The notes below the pieces were generated by a model. It made no database searches. It was not told where the DNA came from and was given only the letters and a program-made list of their open reading frames with translations. 64,000 nucleotides of DNA from NCBI RefSeq assembly GCF_020520285.1, contig NZ_CP084742.1, forward strand, positions 2,914,001 to 2,978,000, written 5' to 3'. Below, piece after piece: positions 18,506 through 26,832 of the stretch. Positions within the stretch are counted from its first letter, which is position 1; each line of letters opens with the position of its first letter. The position numbers and the translations under genes were made by a program. This stretch comes from Pseudomonas sp. L5B5. GTDB taxonomy: Bacteria; Pseudomonadota; Gammaproteobacteria; Pseudomonadales; Pseudomonadaceae.

Positions 18506-19035
18506 GCCAGGCGCAGGCAGAGGTGGATGTCCTCGGGCTCCAGGCGCAACAGCTCCGGGTCGGGAACGACCAGCAGCTCGCAGCCCAGCCCCTGGTAGAA
18601 ATCCACCGTATGCCGCGATGGCGTGGCCGAGACGTACAACCCCTGGGCGCCCATGGCCAGGGCTTGCTCCCGGGCCAGGGCGAACAGCTGCCGACCCAGG
18701 CCCAGGCCACGCCAACCCTGGCTCACATGCAAGAACTTGAGCTGGCGCAGGTCCAGTCCGGCGCTGGCAATCGGCAGGCAGTCCACCACAGCCGCCGCCA
18801 CCAGCCGGGCATCGTCGAAGATCCCCTGCAACCAGCCGCCACGCTGGTAACACTGCTGCAAGATCACCTCGTCATGCTCGGCCTCTCCCGCCGGCCAGCC
18901 GGTCACCGCTTCATGTTCGCGATAACACACCAGCCCCCCATCCTGCAGTCGATAGAACTCTTCGATGAGCTCGGCGCGGTCGATGGTCTTGAGCAAGGCG
19001 ATGTCGTCTTCGGCAAGCGGTCGCAGGTGCAACAT
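18502..19035 (-). CDS. GNAT-family N-acetyltransferase
   Basis: This encodes 177 residues. The acetyl-CoA binding signature is visible as QGWRGLGLGRQLFALAREQA (fits R/Q-x-x-G-x-G/A), preceded by the beta-4 strand LRQLKFLHVS and followed by GLYVSATPSRHTVDFYQGLG, typical of GNAT motif B. The N-terminal third is less conserved. The acceptor substrate cannot be told from sequence. It stands alone, convergent with the DUF418 gene and divergent from opgD. Confidence 0.88.
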   Translation of the reverse strand: MLHLRPLAEDDIALLKTIDRAELIEEFYRLQDGGLVCYREHEAVTGWPAGEAEHDEVILQQCYQRGGWLQGIFDDARLVAAAVVDCLPIASAGLDLRQLKFLHVSQGWRGLGLGRQLFALAREQALAMGAQGLYVSATPSRHTVDFYQGLGCELLVVPDPELLRLEPEDIHLCLRLA

Positions 19036-19235
19036 GGAACGAGTTCCCGAGGCGGGGCGGATGGTTACCTATGGACACAAGCTAATCATTTTTCTGCCCC
19101 AGGCGAACCGATTATTCTACGCGGCATCTGTTGAAGGTCAGACGGGTTCGGCCAACGGCATGGCCGGACCTCATCCACGCGATCCCCCGAGCAGCCAGGA
19201 ACGGCTGCGGATCTTTCCCTGTACAAGGCTTAACC

Positions 19236-20861
19236 ATGCATCGTAGGAATCTCCTCAAAGCGTCCATGGCCCTGGCGGCCTATACCGGCCTGTCGGCCAG
19301 CGGCCTGCTGGCCACCCGGGCCTGGGCCGGCACTGGCGCCGCCGATGGCGAGGCACAGGCATTCGACTTCGAGCGCCTCAAGGCCCAGGCCAGGCAACTG
19401 GCCGCCAAGCAGTACGTGGACACCAAGCAGGTGCTGCCGCCGACCTTGGCGCAGATGACCCCGCAGGACTTCAACGCCATCCAGTACGACGCCAGGCACT
19501 CGCTGTGGAATGAGCTCAACGGCCAGCTGGATGTGCAGTTCTTCCATGTCGGCATGGGCTTTCGCCAGCCGGTGCGCATGCACAGCGTCGACCCCAAGAC
19601 CCGCCTGTCGCGGGAGGTGCATTTCCGCCCGCCGCTGTTCAACTACCAGAACACCCGCGTCGATACCTCGCAGCTCAAGGGTGACCTGGGTTTCGCCGGC
19701 TTCAAGCTGTTCAAGGCGCCGGAGCTGGACAAGCACGACGTGGTGTCCTTCCTTGGCGCCAGCTACTTCCGCGCGGTGGACGCCACCGGCCAGTACGGCC
19801 TTTCGGCCCGGGGCCTGGCCATCGATACCTACGCCAAGCATCGCGAGGAATTCCCCGACTTCACCCAGTTCTGGTTCGAGACGCCAGGCAAGGACAACAC
19901 CCGTTTCGTGGTCTATGCACTGCTGGACTCGCCGAGCGCCACCGGCGCCTACCGCTTCGACATCGACTGCCAGGCCGAGCGCGTGGTGATGGAAGTCGAT
20001 GCCCACATCAACGCCCGGACCGCCATCGAGCAACTGGGCATTGCGCCGATGACCAGCATGTTCAGTTGCGGCACCCACGAGCGACGCATGTGCGACACCA
20101 TCCACCCGCAGATCCACGACTCCGACCGCCTGGCCATGTGGCGCGGCAACGGCGAGTGGATCTGCCGCCCGCTGAACAACCCGGCCACCCTGCAATTCAA
20201 CGCCTTCGCCGACAAGGATCCGAAAGGCTTTGGCCTGGTACAGACCGACCACGAGTTCGCCAGCTACCAGGACACCGTGGACTGGTACAGCCGTCGCCCG
20301 AGCCTGTGGGTCGAGCCCACCACCGCCTGGGGCGAAGGCAGCGTCGACCTGCTGGAGATCCCCACCACCGGCGAAACCATGGACAACATCGTGGCCTTCT
20401 GGACACCGAAGAAACCGGTGGCCGCCGGCGACTCGCTGAACTACGGCTACAAGCTCTACTGGAGCGCCCTGCCACCGGTGGGTACGCCCCTGGCCCGGGT
20501 CCATGCCACCCGTTCGGGCATGGGCGGTTTCGTCGAGGGCTGGGCCCCGGGCGAGCACTACCCGCCCGTCTGGGCGCGGCGCTTTGCGGTGGACTTCACC
20601 GGTGGGGGCCTCGACCGCCTGCCAGCGGGCACCGGCATCGAGCCGGTGGTCACTGCGTCCAACGGCCAGGTCAAGGATTTCAGCGTGCTGGTGCTGGACG
20701 AGATCAAGGGCTATCGCATTCTCTTCGACTGGTACCCCACCAACGACAGCGTAGACCCGGTAGAGCTGCGGTTGTTCATCCGCTCCAACGACCGCACCCT
20801 GAGCGAGACCTGGCTGTACCAGTACTTCCCGCCGGCCCCGGAGCAACGCAAGTACCCTTGA
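19236..20861 (+). CDS. opgD: Periplasmic glucans biosynthesis protein D
   Basis: This encodes 541 residues. OpgD shapes the backbone of osmoregulated periplasmic glucans. The N-terminus [18 protein letters not shown] has a twin-arginine motif (RRNLLK) and a cleavage site near TRAWA|G, so export is by Tat, as known for OpgD. The body has the OpgG/D beta-sandwich family features ([59 protein letters not shown]). The ATG at 19236 is chosen because it begins the signal peptide; the open frame extends 35 codons further. A bidirectional terminator follows at 21034. Confidence 0.95.
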   Translation: MHRRNLLKASMALAAYTGLSASGLLATRAWAGTGAADGEAQAFDFERLKAQARQLAAKQYVDTKQVLPPTLAQMTPQDFNAIQYDARHSLWNELNGQLDVQFFHVGMGFRQPVRMHSVDPKTRLSREVHFRPPLFNYQNTRVDTSQLKGDLGFAGFKLFKAPELDKHDVVSFLGASYFRAVDATGQYGLSARGLAIDTYAKHREEFPDFTQFWFETPGKDNTRFVVYALLDSPSATGAYRFDIDCQAERVVMEVDAHINARTAIEQLGIAPMTSMFSCGTHERRMCDTIHPQIHDSDRLAMWRGNGEWICRPLNNPATLQFNAFADKDPKGFGLVQTDHEFASYQDTVDWYSRRPSLWVEPTTAWGEGSVDLLEIPTTGETMDNIVAFWTPKKPVAAGDSLNYGYKLYWSALPPVGTPLARVHATRSGMGGFVEGWAPGEHYPPVWARRFAVDFTGGGLDRLPAGTGIEPVVTASNGQVKDFSVLVLDEIKGYRILFDWYPTNDSVDPVELRLFIRSNDRTLSETWLYQYFPPAPEQRKYP

Positions 20862-20890
20862 CTCAACGCTGCGAGAGCCAGTCGCTGATC

Positions 20891-21024
20891 GTGGCGAGGG
20901 AGCTTGCTCCCGCTGGGGCGACTAGTCGCCCCCAATGGCCGCCACCACCAGATTCCAGGCGCAAGCCCCGCACTCAGGTTTTACGGCCGCTGCGCGACCG
21001 AGCGGGAGCAAGCTCCCTCGCCAC
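20891..21024. repeat. REPIN: paired REP sequences in inverse orientation
   Basis: GTGGCGAGGGAGCTTGCTCC plus CGCT (20891-20914) is matched perfectly by its reverse complement at 21001-21024, with 86 bases between. This is the standard two-REP hairpin seen in fluorescent pseudomonads. It sits between the stop of opgD and the shared terminator. Confidence 0.88.
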
Positions 21025-21033
21025 TTAAGATGC

Positions 21034-21075
21034 AAAAAAACGCCGCTTTATCTTGAGATAAAGCGGCGTTTTTTA
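21034..21075. terminator. Bidirectional intrinsic terminator (opgD / OYE gene)
   Basis: AAAAAACGCCGCTTTATCT and ATAAAGCGGCGTTTTTT form a long GC-rich stem with a TGAG-containing loop. It has an A-run on the left and a T-run on the right, so it can terminate both convergent genes. Confidence 0.93.
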
Positions 21076-21085
21076 TCCCCAGTCG

Positions 21086-22192
21086 CTAATCGCGCAGGTC
21101 AGACTCGTGGATCGGCTGATCCCTGTGGGTTGCTCGCTGGTACTGCGCTGGCCAGGTGGCCTTGCGCCCGCCCAGGTCGTCATCGGCATGCAGCGGCCAG
21201 TAGGGATCGCGCAGCAACTCCCGGGCCAGCAGGATGATGTCCGCCTGGCAGGTGCGCAGGATGTGCTCGGCCTGGGCCGGCTCGGTAATCATGCCCACCG
21301 TGCCGGTGGCGATCCCCGACTCCTTGCGCACCCGTTCGGCGAAGCGCGTCTGATAGCCGGGCCCGGTGGGGATCTCGGCGTTGGCCGCAGTGCCGCCGGA
21401 CGACACGTCGATCAGGTCCACGCCCTGATCCTTGAGGCGCCTGGCCAGCTCCACGGTCTCGTCCGGATTCCAGCCGTCCTCCACCCAGTCGGTGGCCGAG
21501 ACCCGCACGAACAGAGGCAGCTCCTCGGGCCAAACCTGCCGCACCGCCTCGGTCACCTGCAGCACCAGGCGGATACGATTCTCGAACGAACCACCGTAGT
21601 GGTCCTGGCGCTGGTTGCTCAGTGGTGAAAGGAACTGGTGCAGCAGGTAACCATGGGCCGCATGCACTTCCACCACCTTGAAACCGGCCTCCAGGGCACG
21701 CTTGGCGGCAGCGACGAAGGCCTGGATCACTTCCCCGATCTGCTGCTCGTCCAGTTGGGTGGGTGGGGTGTGCTGCGGATCGAAGGCAATTCGCGATGGG
21801 CCTACGGGGACCCAACCGCCCTCCTCGGGCTTGACGCTACCGGATTTGCCGAGCCAGGGCCGGTGGGTACTGGCCTTGCGCCCGGCGTGAGCCAACTGGA
21901 TGCCGGCAACCGCCCCCTGGGCATTGATGAAACGGGTGATGCGGCGCAAGGGTTCGATCTGGTCATCGTTCCACAGCCCCAGGTCCTGGGCGGTGATCCG
22001 GCCATCGGCCGTGACGGCCGTGGCCTCGGTGAAGATCAACCCGGCGCCGCCCACGGCCCGGCTACCCAGGTGGACCAGGTGCCAGTCATTGGCCAGCCCG
22101 TCCACCGACGAGTACTGGCACATGGGCGACACGGCGATGCGGTTGATCAGGGTCAGTTGACGAAGGGTATAGGGTTCAAGCAGCAGACTCAT
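21086..22192 (-). CDS. NADPH:flavin oxidoreductase of the Old Yellow Enzyme family (YqjM/XenA-like)
   Basis: This encodes 368 residues. The TIM-barrel FMN enzyme reduces activated alkenes and nitro compounds. Class markers are visible: Cys25 and Tyr27 (SPMCQYSS) as in YqjM/XenA, the substrate-binding His pair in HAAHGYLLHQF, YGGSFENRIR, and the phosphate-binding end ILLARELLRDPYWP. The ATG at 22190-22192 is preferred over one 18 bases upstream because GAGAGG lies 6 bases before it. In P. aeruginosa a homologue lies near recJ, with lasB between them (from memory). The natural substrate is unknown. Confidence 0.93.
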   Translation of the reverse strand: MSLLLEPYTLRQLTLINRIAVSPMCQYSSVDGLANDWHLVHLGSRAVGGAGLIFTEATAVTADGRITAQDLGLWNDDQIEPLRRITRFINAQGAVAGIQLAHAGRKASTHRPWLGKSGSVKPEEGGWVPVGPSRIAFDPQHTPPTQLDEQQIGEVIQAFVAAAKRALEAGFKVVEVHAAHGYLLHQFLSPLSNQRQDHYGGSFENRIRLVLQVTEAVRQVWPEELPLFVRVSATDWVEDGWNPDETVELARRLKDQGVDLIDVSSGGTAANAEIPTGPGYQTRFAERVRKESGIATGTVGMITEPAQAEHILRTCQADIILLARELLRDPYWPLHADDDLGGRKATWPAQYQRATHRDQPIHESDLRD

Positions 22193-22502
22193 GGGGCACC
22201 TCTCGGTCAATGGTCAGGCTCCAGGGATCTGTTTGAACGGTCGACGAGTGACTGCGAAATGAAGCGCCCGCCCCCGCGGGAAGAGAAAAGGACAAAAGGT
22301 CACAAGGCCAATCAGACAGTCCTAACAGACTAGTCGACAACATTGGCCGAAGCAGGGTTCCTGATCGCTAGCCGAGCAAAAACCCCACGCAGTACTCCAT
22401 GTCGCCGCTGCTGCAGGCTATGCATGACCGTGCAGCGGGCTATCTGCGGCCGCTGCGCGACCGGTCGCAGTCTCGCAGGCTCGGCAGCGGCTACAGGGTG
22501 CG
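22193..22502. other. Non-coding gap with a REP-like element
   Basis: These 310 bases lie between the OYE gene and recJ. The part nearest recJ holds a palindromic REP-like unit with arms GCCGCTGC (22449-22456) and GCAGCGGC (22484-22491) around a GCGACCGGTCGC core. The remainder should hold the OYE promoter, but no clear hexamers were seen. No ORF with an RBS is present. Confidence 0.6.
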
Positions 22503-24212
22503 TCAGCGGGGCTCGATGTGGGCGATCATCAATTGCACGGTTTCCTGGCCGCGGAACTCGTTGAGATCGAGCTTGTAGGCCAGTTCCACCCAGCGAATGG
22601 TCGGGTTGGGCCAGACTTCGCGGTCAATGCCGAAGGCGATGCCGTCCACCTTCAGCGACCCGCATTCGCTGCGCAGCACCACCTTGAGGTGACGCTCGCC
22701 AACGATGCGCTGCTCCACCAGTTCGAACACGCCGTGGAACATCGGCTCGGGGAAGTGCTGGCCCCAGGGGCCGGCATTGCGCAGGGCACGAGCCAGCTCC
22801 AGGTGGAATTCTTCCACCGCGAGGGTGCCGTCCGACAACAGGCGCCCGGTCAGGTCTTCCTCGTTGAGCTGGCGCCGCACTTCGTCGTCGAAGGCTTCGG
22901 CGAAAGCCGGGAAATTCTGCTCCGGCAGAGACAGGCCGGCCGCCATGGCGTGACCGCCGAACTTGCTGATCAGTTGCGGATGCCGGGCGGCTACCGCATC
23001 CAGCGCATCGCGGATATGAAAGCCCGGTACTGAACGCGCCGAGCCCTTGAGCATGCCGTCGCCCGCATCGGCAAAGGCGATGGTAGGCCGGTGGTAACGC
23101 TCTTTCAGGCGCGAGGCGAGGATCCCGATCACCCCCTGGTGCCAGTCGGCATCGAACAGGCACAGGCCGAACGGCATCGACTCCACCGGCAGTTCCTTGA
23201 GCTGGGCCAAGGCCTCGCGCTGCATGCCCTGCTCGATGGACTTGCGATCCTGATTCAGCTCATCGAGCTGGGCGGCCATGGCCCGGGCCGCGCCGGTGTC
23301 GTCGCTGAGCAGGCACTCGATGCCCAGGCTCATGTCATCCAGGCGTCCGGCGGCGTTCAGGCGTGGGCCAAGAATGAACCCCAGGTCGGTGGAGGTGATG
23401 CGCGAGTGGTCGCGCTTGGCCACTTCGAGAATCGCCTTGAGCCCCGGCCGCGCCCGGCCGGCACGAATCCGCTCCAGGCCCTGGTACACCAGGATGCGGT
23501 TGTTGGCATCCAGTGGCACCACGTCCGCCACGCTGCCCAGGGCCACGAGGTCCAGCAGCTCGCCGATATTGGGTTGCGGCCGGCTCTCGTAGCGTCCCAG
23601 GCTGCGCAGGCGTGCGCGCAAGGCCATGAGCACATAGAAGATCACCCCGACCCCGGCCAGGGCCTTGCTGGGGAACTCGCAACCCGGCTGGTTGGGGTTG
23701 ACGATGGCGTCCGCCGCCGGCAACTCGTGGCCTGGCAAGTGGTGGTCGGTGACCAGCACCTTGAGCCCGGCGGCCTTGGCCGCCGCCACGCCGTCGACAC
23801 TGGAAATGCCGTTGTCCACGGTAATCAGCAACTGTGGCTCGCGCTGCAAGGCCACCGCGACAATTTCCGGGGTCAGACCATAGCCGTACTCGAAGCGGTT
23901 GGGCACCAGGTAATCGACATGGGCCGCCCCCAGCAGGCGCAGGCCCAGCAGCCCGACGGTGCTGGCAGTGGCGCCGTCGGCATCGAAGTCACCGACGATG
24001 AGGATGCGCTGGCGCTGGTCCAGGGCGGTTACCAGCAGGTCGACCGCAGCATCGATGCCCTTGAGCTGCTGGAACGGAATCAGCCGCGCCAGGCTCTTGT
24101 CCAGTTCCTCCACCGTTTGCACGCCACGAGCGGCATAGAGGCGGGTCAACAGCGGCGGCAGGTCGCCGAGAAAGGGCAGGACGGCGGGCAACTCACGGGG
24201 TTCGATACGCAT
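22503..24212 (-). CDS. recJ: Single-stranded-DNA-specific 5'-3' exonuclease RecJ
   Basis: This encodes 569 residues, normal for RecJ. It degrades 5' single-stranded DNA in RecF-pathway recombination, mismatch repair and base excision repair. The DHH-family metal motifs are seen: DFDADGATASTVG (motif I), VDNGIS, and VTDHHLPGHELP (the DHH motif). The DHHA1 domain with GGHAMAAGLSLPE and a C-terminal OB-fold follow. The ATG has no strong RBS. yaeQ is 53 bases upstream and may be co-transcribed. Confidence 0.97.
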   Translation of the reverse strand: MRIEPRELPAVLPFLGDLPPLLTRLYAARGVQTVEELDKSLARLIPFQQLKGIDAAVDLLVTALDQRQRILIVGDFDADGATASTVGLLGLRLLGAAHVDYLVPNRFEYGYGLTPEIVAVALQREPQLLITVDNGISSVDGVAAAKAAGLKVLVTDHHLPGHELPAADAIVNPNQPGCEFPSKALAGVGVIFYVLMALRARLRSLGRYESRPQPNIGELLDLVALGSVADVVPLDANNRILVYQGLERIRAGRARPGLKAILEVAKRDHSRITSTDLGFILGPRLNAAGRLDDMSLGIECLLSDDTGAARAMAAQLDELNQDRKSIEQGMQREALAQLKELPVESMPFGLCLFDADWHQGVIGILASRLKERYHRPTIAFADAGDGMLKGSARSVPGFHIRDALDAVAARHPQLISKFGGHAMAAGLSLPEQNFPAFAEAFDDEVRRQLNEEDLTGRLLSDGTLAVEEFHLELARALRNAGPWGQHFPEPMFHGVFELVEQRIVGERHLKVVLRSECGSLKVDGIAFGIDREVWPNPTIRWVELAYKLDLNEFRGQETVQLMIAHIEPR

Positions 24213-24265
24213 GGGCTAACAGCAACTTCTCTTGGAGGACGGTGGATCGATCGGGGAGCGCGCGG

Positions 24266-24808
24266 TCAGCCGCGCTCGCCCAGCAGCCATTCGAGCTGGA
24301 CTTCGTGCTGGCCGCGATCGTCGGTGACGAAGATCGTGCCTTCGCTGATCATCACGTCCCACTTGATGACGCGCGGCATGTCCTTGGCCAGGATCTCGAG
24401 CACGTCCTGGGGCACACCGGCGATGTTGAGATTCTTCAGGTTCTTGACCGCGTCCACCACCCGGGTCTGCCACACACGCAGGCTGCCGTAGGCCAACAGG
24501 CTGGTGCGCTCGGTACGACGCGAGCACCAGGTCAGGCGATCGGCATCCGGCTGGCCGACTTCGATCCAGTGCAGCACGCGATCATCCAGGCTCTTTTCCC
24601 ACAGGGCCGGTTCATCCACATCCGACAGACCCCGACCGAACGACAGGTGCTCGTTGTACCAGAAGGCGTAGGCCAGCAGCCGCACGGTCATGCGCTCTTC
24701 GGTTTCCGAAGGGTGGCGGGCGATGGTCTGCTTGACGCTTTCGTAGACCCCGCGATCGAGGTCGGTCAGGTTCAGTTCGAATTTGTAGGTGGTGGACGGC
24801 TGGGCCAT
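24266..24808 (-). CDS. yaeQ: YaeQ family protein
   Basis: This encodes 180 residues, the usual length. The YaeQ fold is a variant of the PD-(D/E)XK nuclease fold; a nuclease activity has not been settled. Family features include the start STTYKFELNLTDLDRGVYE, RLLAYAFWYNEHLSFGRGLS and the end HEVQLEWLLGERG. It lies just upstream of recJ, an arrangement I recall from P. aeruginosa. The divergent gene starts 220 bases away. Confidence 0.95.
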   Translation of the reverse strand: MAQPSTTYKFELNLTDLDRGVYESVKQTIARHPSETEERMTVRLLAYAFWYNEHLSFGRGLSDVDEPALWEKSLDDRVLHWIEVGQPDADRLTWCSRRTERTSLLAYGSLRVWQTRVVDAVKNLKNLNIAGVPQDVLEILAKDMPRVIKWDVMISEGTIFVTDDRGQHEVQLEWLLGERG

Positions 24809-25028
24809 GTGCGGGCTTCTTGAGTGTGCGAAAAGGCGGCAAGTCTAACCCGAAACCCGCCGCCCTGCCCGACCGCTGACCGGGCCGGCACTCCCCTGGA
24901 TGACATCGGCTGAAACGCATTGCCTGGGTAAAGTCGGTTGCCAGCCTGTAGCCATGGCTTTATAACCCCCGCGCAAACCGGCCGGCGCGCACCGCACCAG
25001 AGCCGTAGTGCAATAGAAAAGGACGTCC

Positions 25029-26765
25029 ATGACCCTCTTTGTCACTCTGCTTGTCATCGTGCTGCTGTTCATCGCACTGATTCTGTACTTGCGTCAGAAA
25101 ACCACTGATCAGAACGAGTACCTGGAACTGACCGGCAACCTCACCGCCCAGATCAACCAGACCCTGCTGCTGAGCAAGGCCGAGCCGCTGCTGGCCCTGC
25201 ACCTGGCACAGCAACTGCCGGAGGGTGAAGCCCAGCAACTGGCCCTGCAAATGGTCTCCAGCGAACTCTACGTGGCCGGGCACAAGGCCCAGGCAGCAGC
25301 CATCTACCAGCAATTGCCGCCTCACGCCCGGGAATACGTGCTCAACACCCTGATCGAAACGCTGCTCGACACCAACGATACCCAGGCCTGCCTGGAGCTT
25401 CTGGACAGCTGGGGCGAATCCCTGCCCAGCTGGCCGCTGCTGCAGGTGCCCATCCTCCAGGCGCGCGGTGATCAGGAGCGGGCACTGGCCTTGCTCGGCG
25501 AGCTGGGCGACGCACGAAATCCGGTGGCCCACGAACGCCAGAGCATCGGCAATATCCTCACGCTGTCGCGCCTGCAATTTCAGGCTGGCCTTAGAGAGGC
25601 GGCGCTGATCAGCCTCGAACAGGCCTGGGCCAGCTTCCAGCAACCCGGACAGGAGCGCTATAAAACGGTACTGCGCAAGCTGTTCGACGGGTTTGCGGCC
25701 CAGGGGCATGCCGAGCTGATTCTGGCGCGGACGGCCGAACTGCCGGCCGAGGAGCAGGTCCAGGCGCTGATCGCCCTGTTCGATGCCGGCCTGGTGGAGC
25801 CGGCCTTCACCTTGCTCGCCGACAACGGCACCCTCTACTCCTCGACCTACAGCGACCTGATGGACTCGGCCCTGAAACGCCAGCCAACCGAAACCGCCCT
25901 GCGCCTGCTGGACCTGACCCCCGAGATGCACCAGCACAGCCTGCTGCTGCAGCTGTTGACCCACATGGCAGCCCAAGGCCAGACCGCCGAAGCCGAGGCC
26001 CTGCTGCAGGCGCGAGCCAGCCACGAGTCGCAGCGTCCGGGGCTGATGCTCAACCTCTGCGATGAGTTGCACCAGGCGCAGCCGCAATGGACCACAGCCC
26101 TGCTGGCCCAGGCCCTGCAACTGATCGACGGCTACAAGAATGACCACGAGTTCTGGAACAGCTTGCGCATGCAGGCCCTGCAAACCCAGCTGCTGATGCA
26201 AAGCCACTTGCCGGCCCATCGCCGGGACAGCTGGCTGGTGCGCAGCAGCATCGAGGAAATGCACAGCCTGCGCCAGCAGATGCCGGGGGACGAGCAATTG
26301 CTGCACCTGTGCGAGCAGGCCAAGCTGCTGCATGCCCTGGACCAGACCGCCCAGGCCAGGACCCTGCTGGAGCAGGCCGTGAAGCTACTCGATGGCGAGC
26401 CGCTGGAGGATGTGGACGAGATGGACGCCCGGTTCTACCTGGAAGACATCGCCAGCGCCTACCTGAGCATCGACGAGGTGCAACAGGCCCAGGCCCTGCA
26501 GGATCGACTCAACGCCGAAGAGGCGGGCTGTTGCACCCTGGAAGAAGAACTGGTGCTCAACCACATCCAACACCAGCGTTACACCCAGGCCATAGAAGCC
26601 CTGAACCTGGGCCTCCTGCTCAGTGACAAGAAGCCTCTGTCGCTGCTCTATCACGCCCTGGAGGACATGCAGCAGCGTGCCCCCGAGCGTGCCGGCGAAC
26701 TGAAACAGCAACTGATGGAGCGGCTCGCCAACGGACAGCTCTGGCGCACCTCCCAGAGCAACTGA
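25029..26765 (+). CDS. Membrane-anchored helical-repeat protein, tandem paralogue 1
   Basis: This encodes 578 residues. One N-terminal membrane helix (TLFVTLLVIVLLFIALILYL) is followed by a short basic stretch, then an almost wholly alpha-helical, Leu/Ala/Gln/Glu-rich domain with TPR-like pairs (LIETLLDTNDTQACLELLDS, LLHALDQTAQARTLLEQAVK, LNHIQHQRYTQAIEALNLGL). The cytosolic orientation of the large domain is inferred from the positive residues after the helix. AAGGA precedes the ATG. The next gene is a diverged copy. No family was recognised and no enzyme motif is seen; a scaffold role is plausible only by shape. Confidence 0.8.
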   Translation: MTLFVTLLVIVLLFIALILYLRQKTTDQNEYLELTGNLTAQINQTLLLSKAEPLLALHLAQQLPEGEAQQLALQMVSSELYVAGHKAQAAAIYQQLPPHAREYVLNTLIETLLDTNDTQACLELLDSWGESLPSWPLLQVPILQARGDQERALALLGELGDARNPVAHERQSIGNILTLSRLQFQAGLREAALISLEQAWASFQQPGQERYKTVLRKLFDGFAAQGHAELILARTAELPAEEQVQALIALFDAGLVEPAFTLLADNGTLYSSTYSDLMDSALKRQPTETALRLLDLTPEMHQHSLLLQLLTHMAAQGQTAEAEALLQARASHESQRPGLMLNLCDELHQAQPQWTTALLAQALQLIDGYKNDHEFWNSLRMQALQTQLLMQSHLPAHRRDSWLVRSSIEEMHSLRQQMPGDEQLLHLCEQAKLLHALDQTAQARTLLEQAVKLLDGEPLEDVDEMDARFYLEDIASAYLSIDEVQQAQALQDRLNAEEAGCCTLEEELVLNHIQHQRYTQAIEALNLGLLLSDKKPLSLLYHALEDMQQRAPERAGELKQQLMERLANGQLWRTSQSN

Positions 26766-26772
26766 CCAGCCG

Positions 26773-26800
26773 GTTGCGCGCCCTTGACGGGGCGCGCAAC
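26773..26800. repeat. Intercistronic 11-bp perfect hairpin between the paralogues
   Basis: GTTGCGCGCCC (26773-26783) pairs with GGGCGCGCAAC (26790-26800) over a 6-base loop, 8 bases after the first paralogue's stop. There is no T-run, so it is more likely an mRNA-processing or stability element, or a weak terminator, than a full stop. Confidence 0.65.
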
Positions 26801-26832
26801 GGCACCTGACCCGCCCCCTAGGAAACCGAATC

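Noticed and set aside
24960..26333. 457-codon minus-strand frame across paralogue 1
   Set aside because: It is Gln/Leu/Gly-rich low-complexity antisense; the plus frame has a membrane helix, an RBS and a recognisable paralogue next door.
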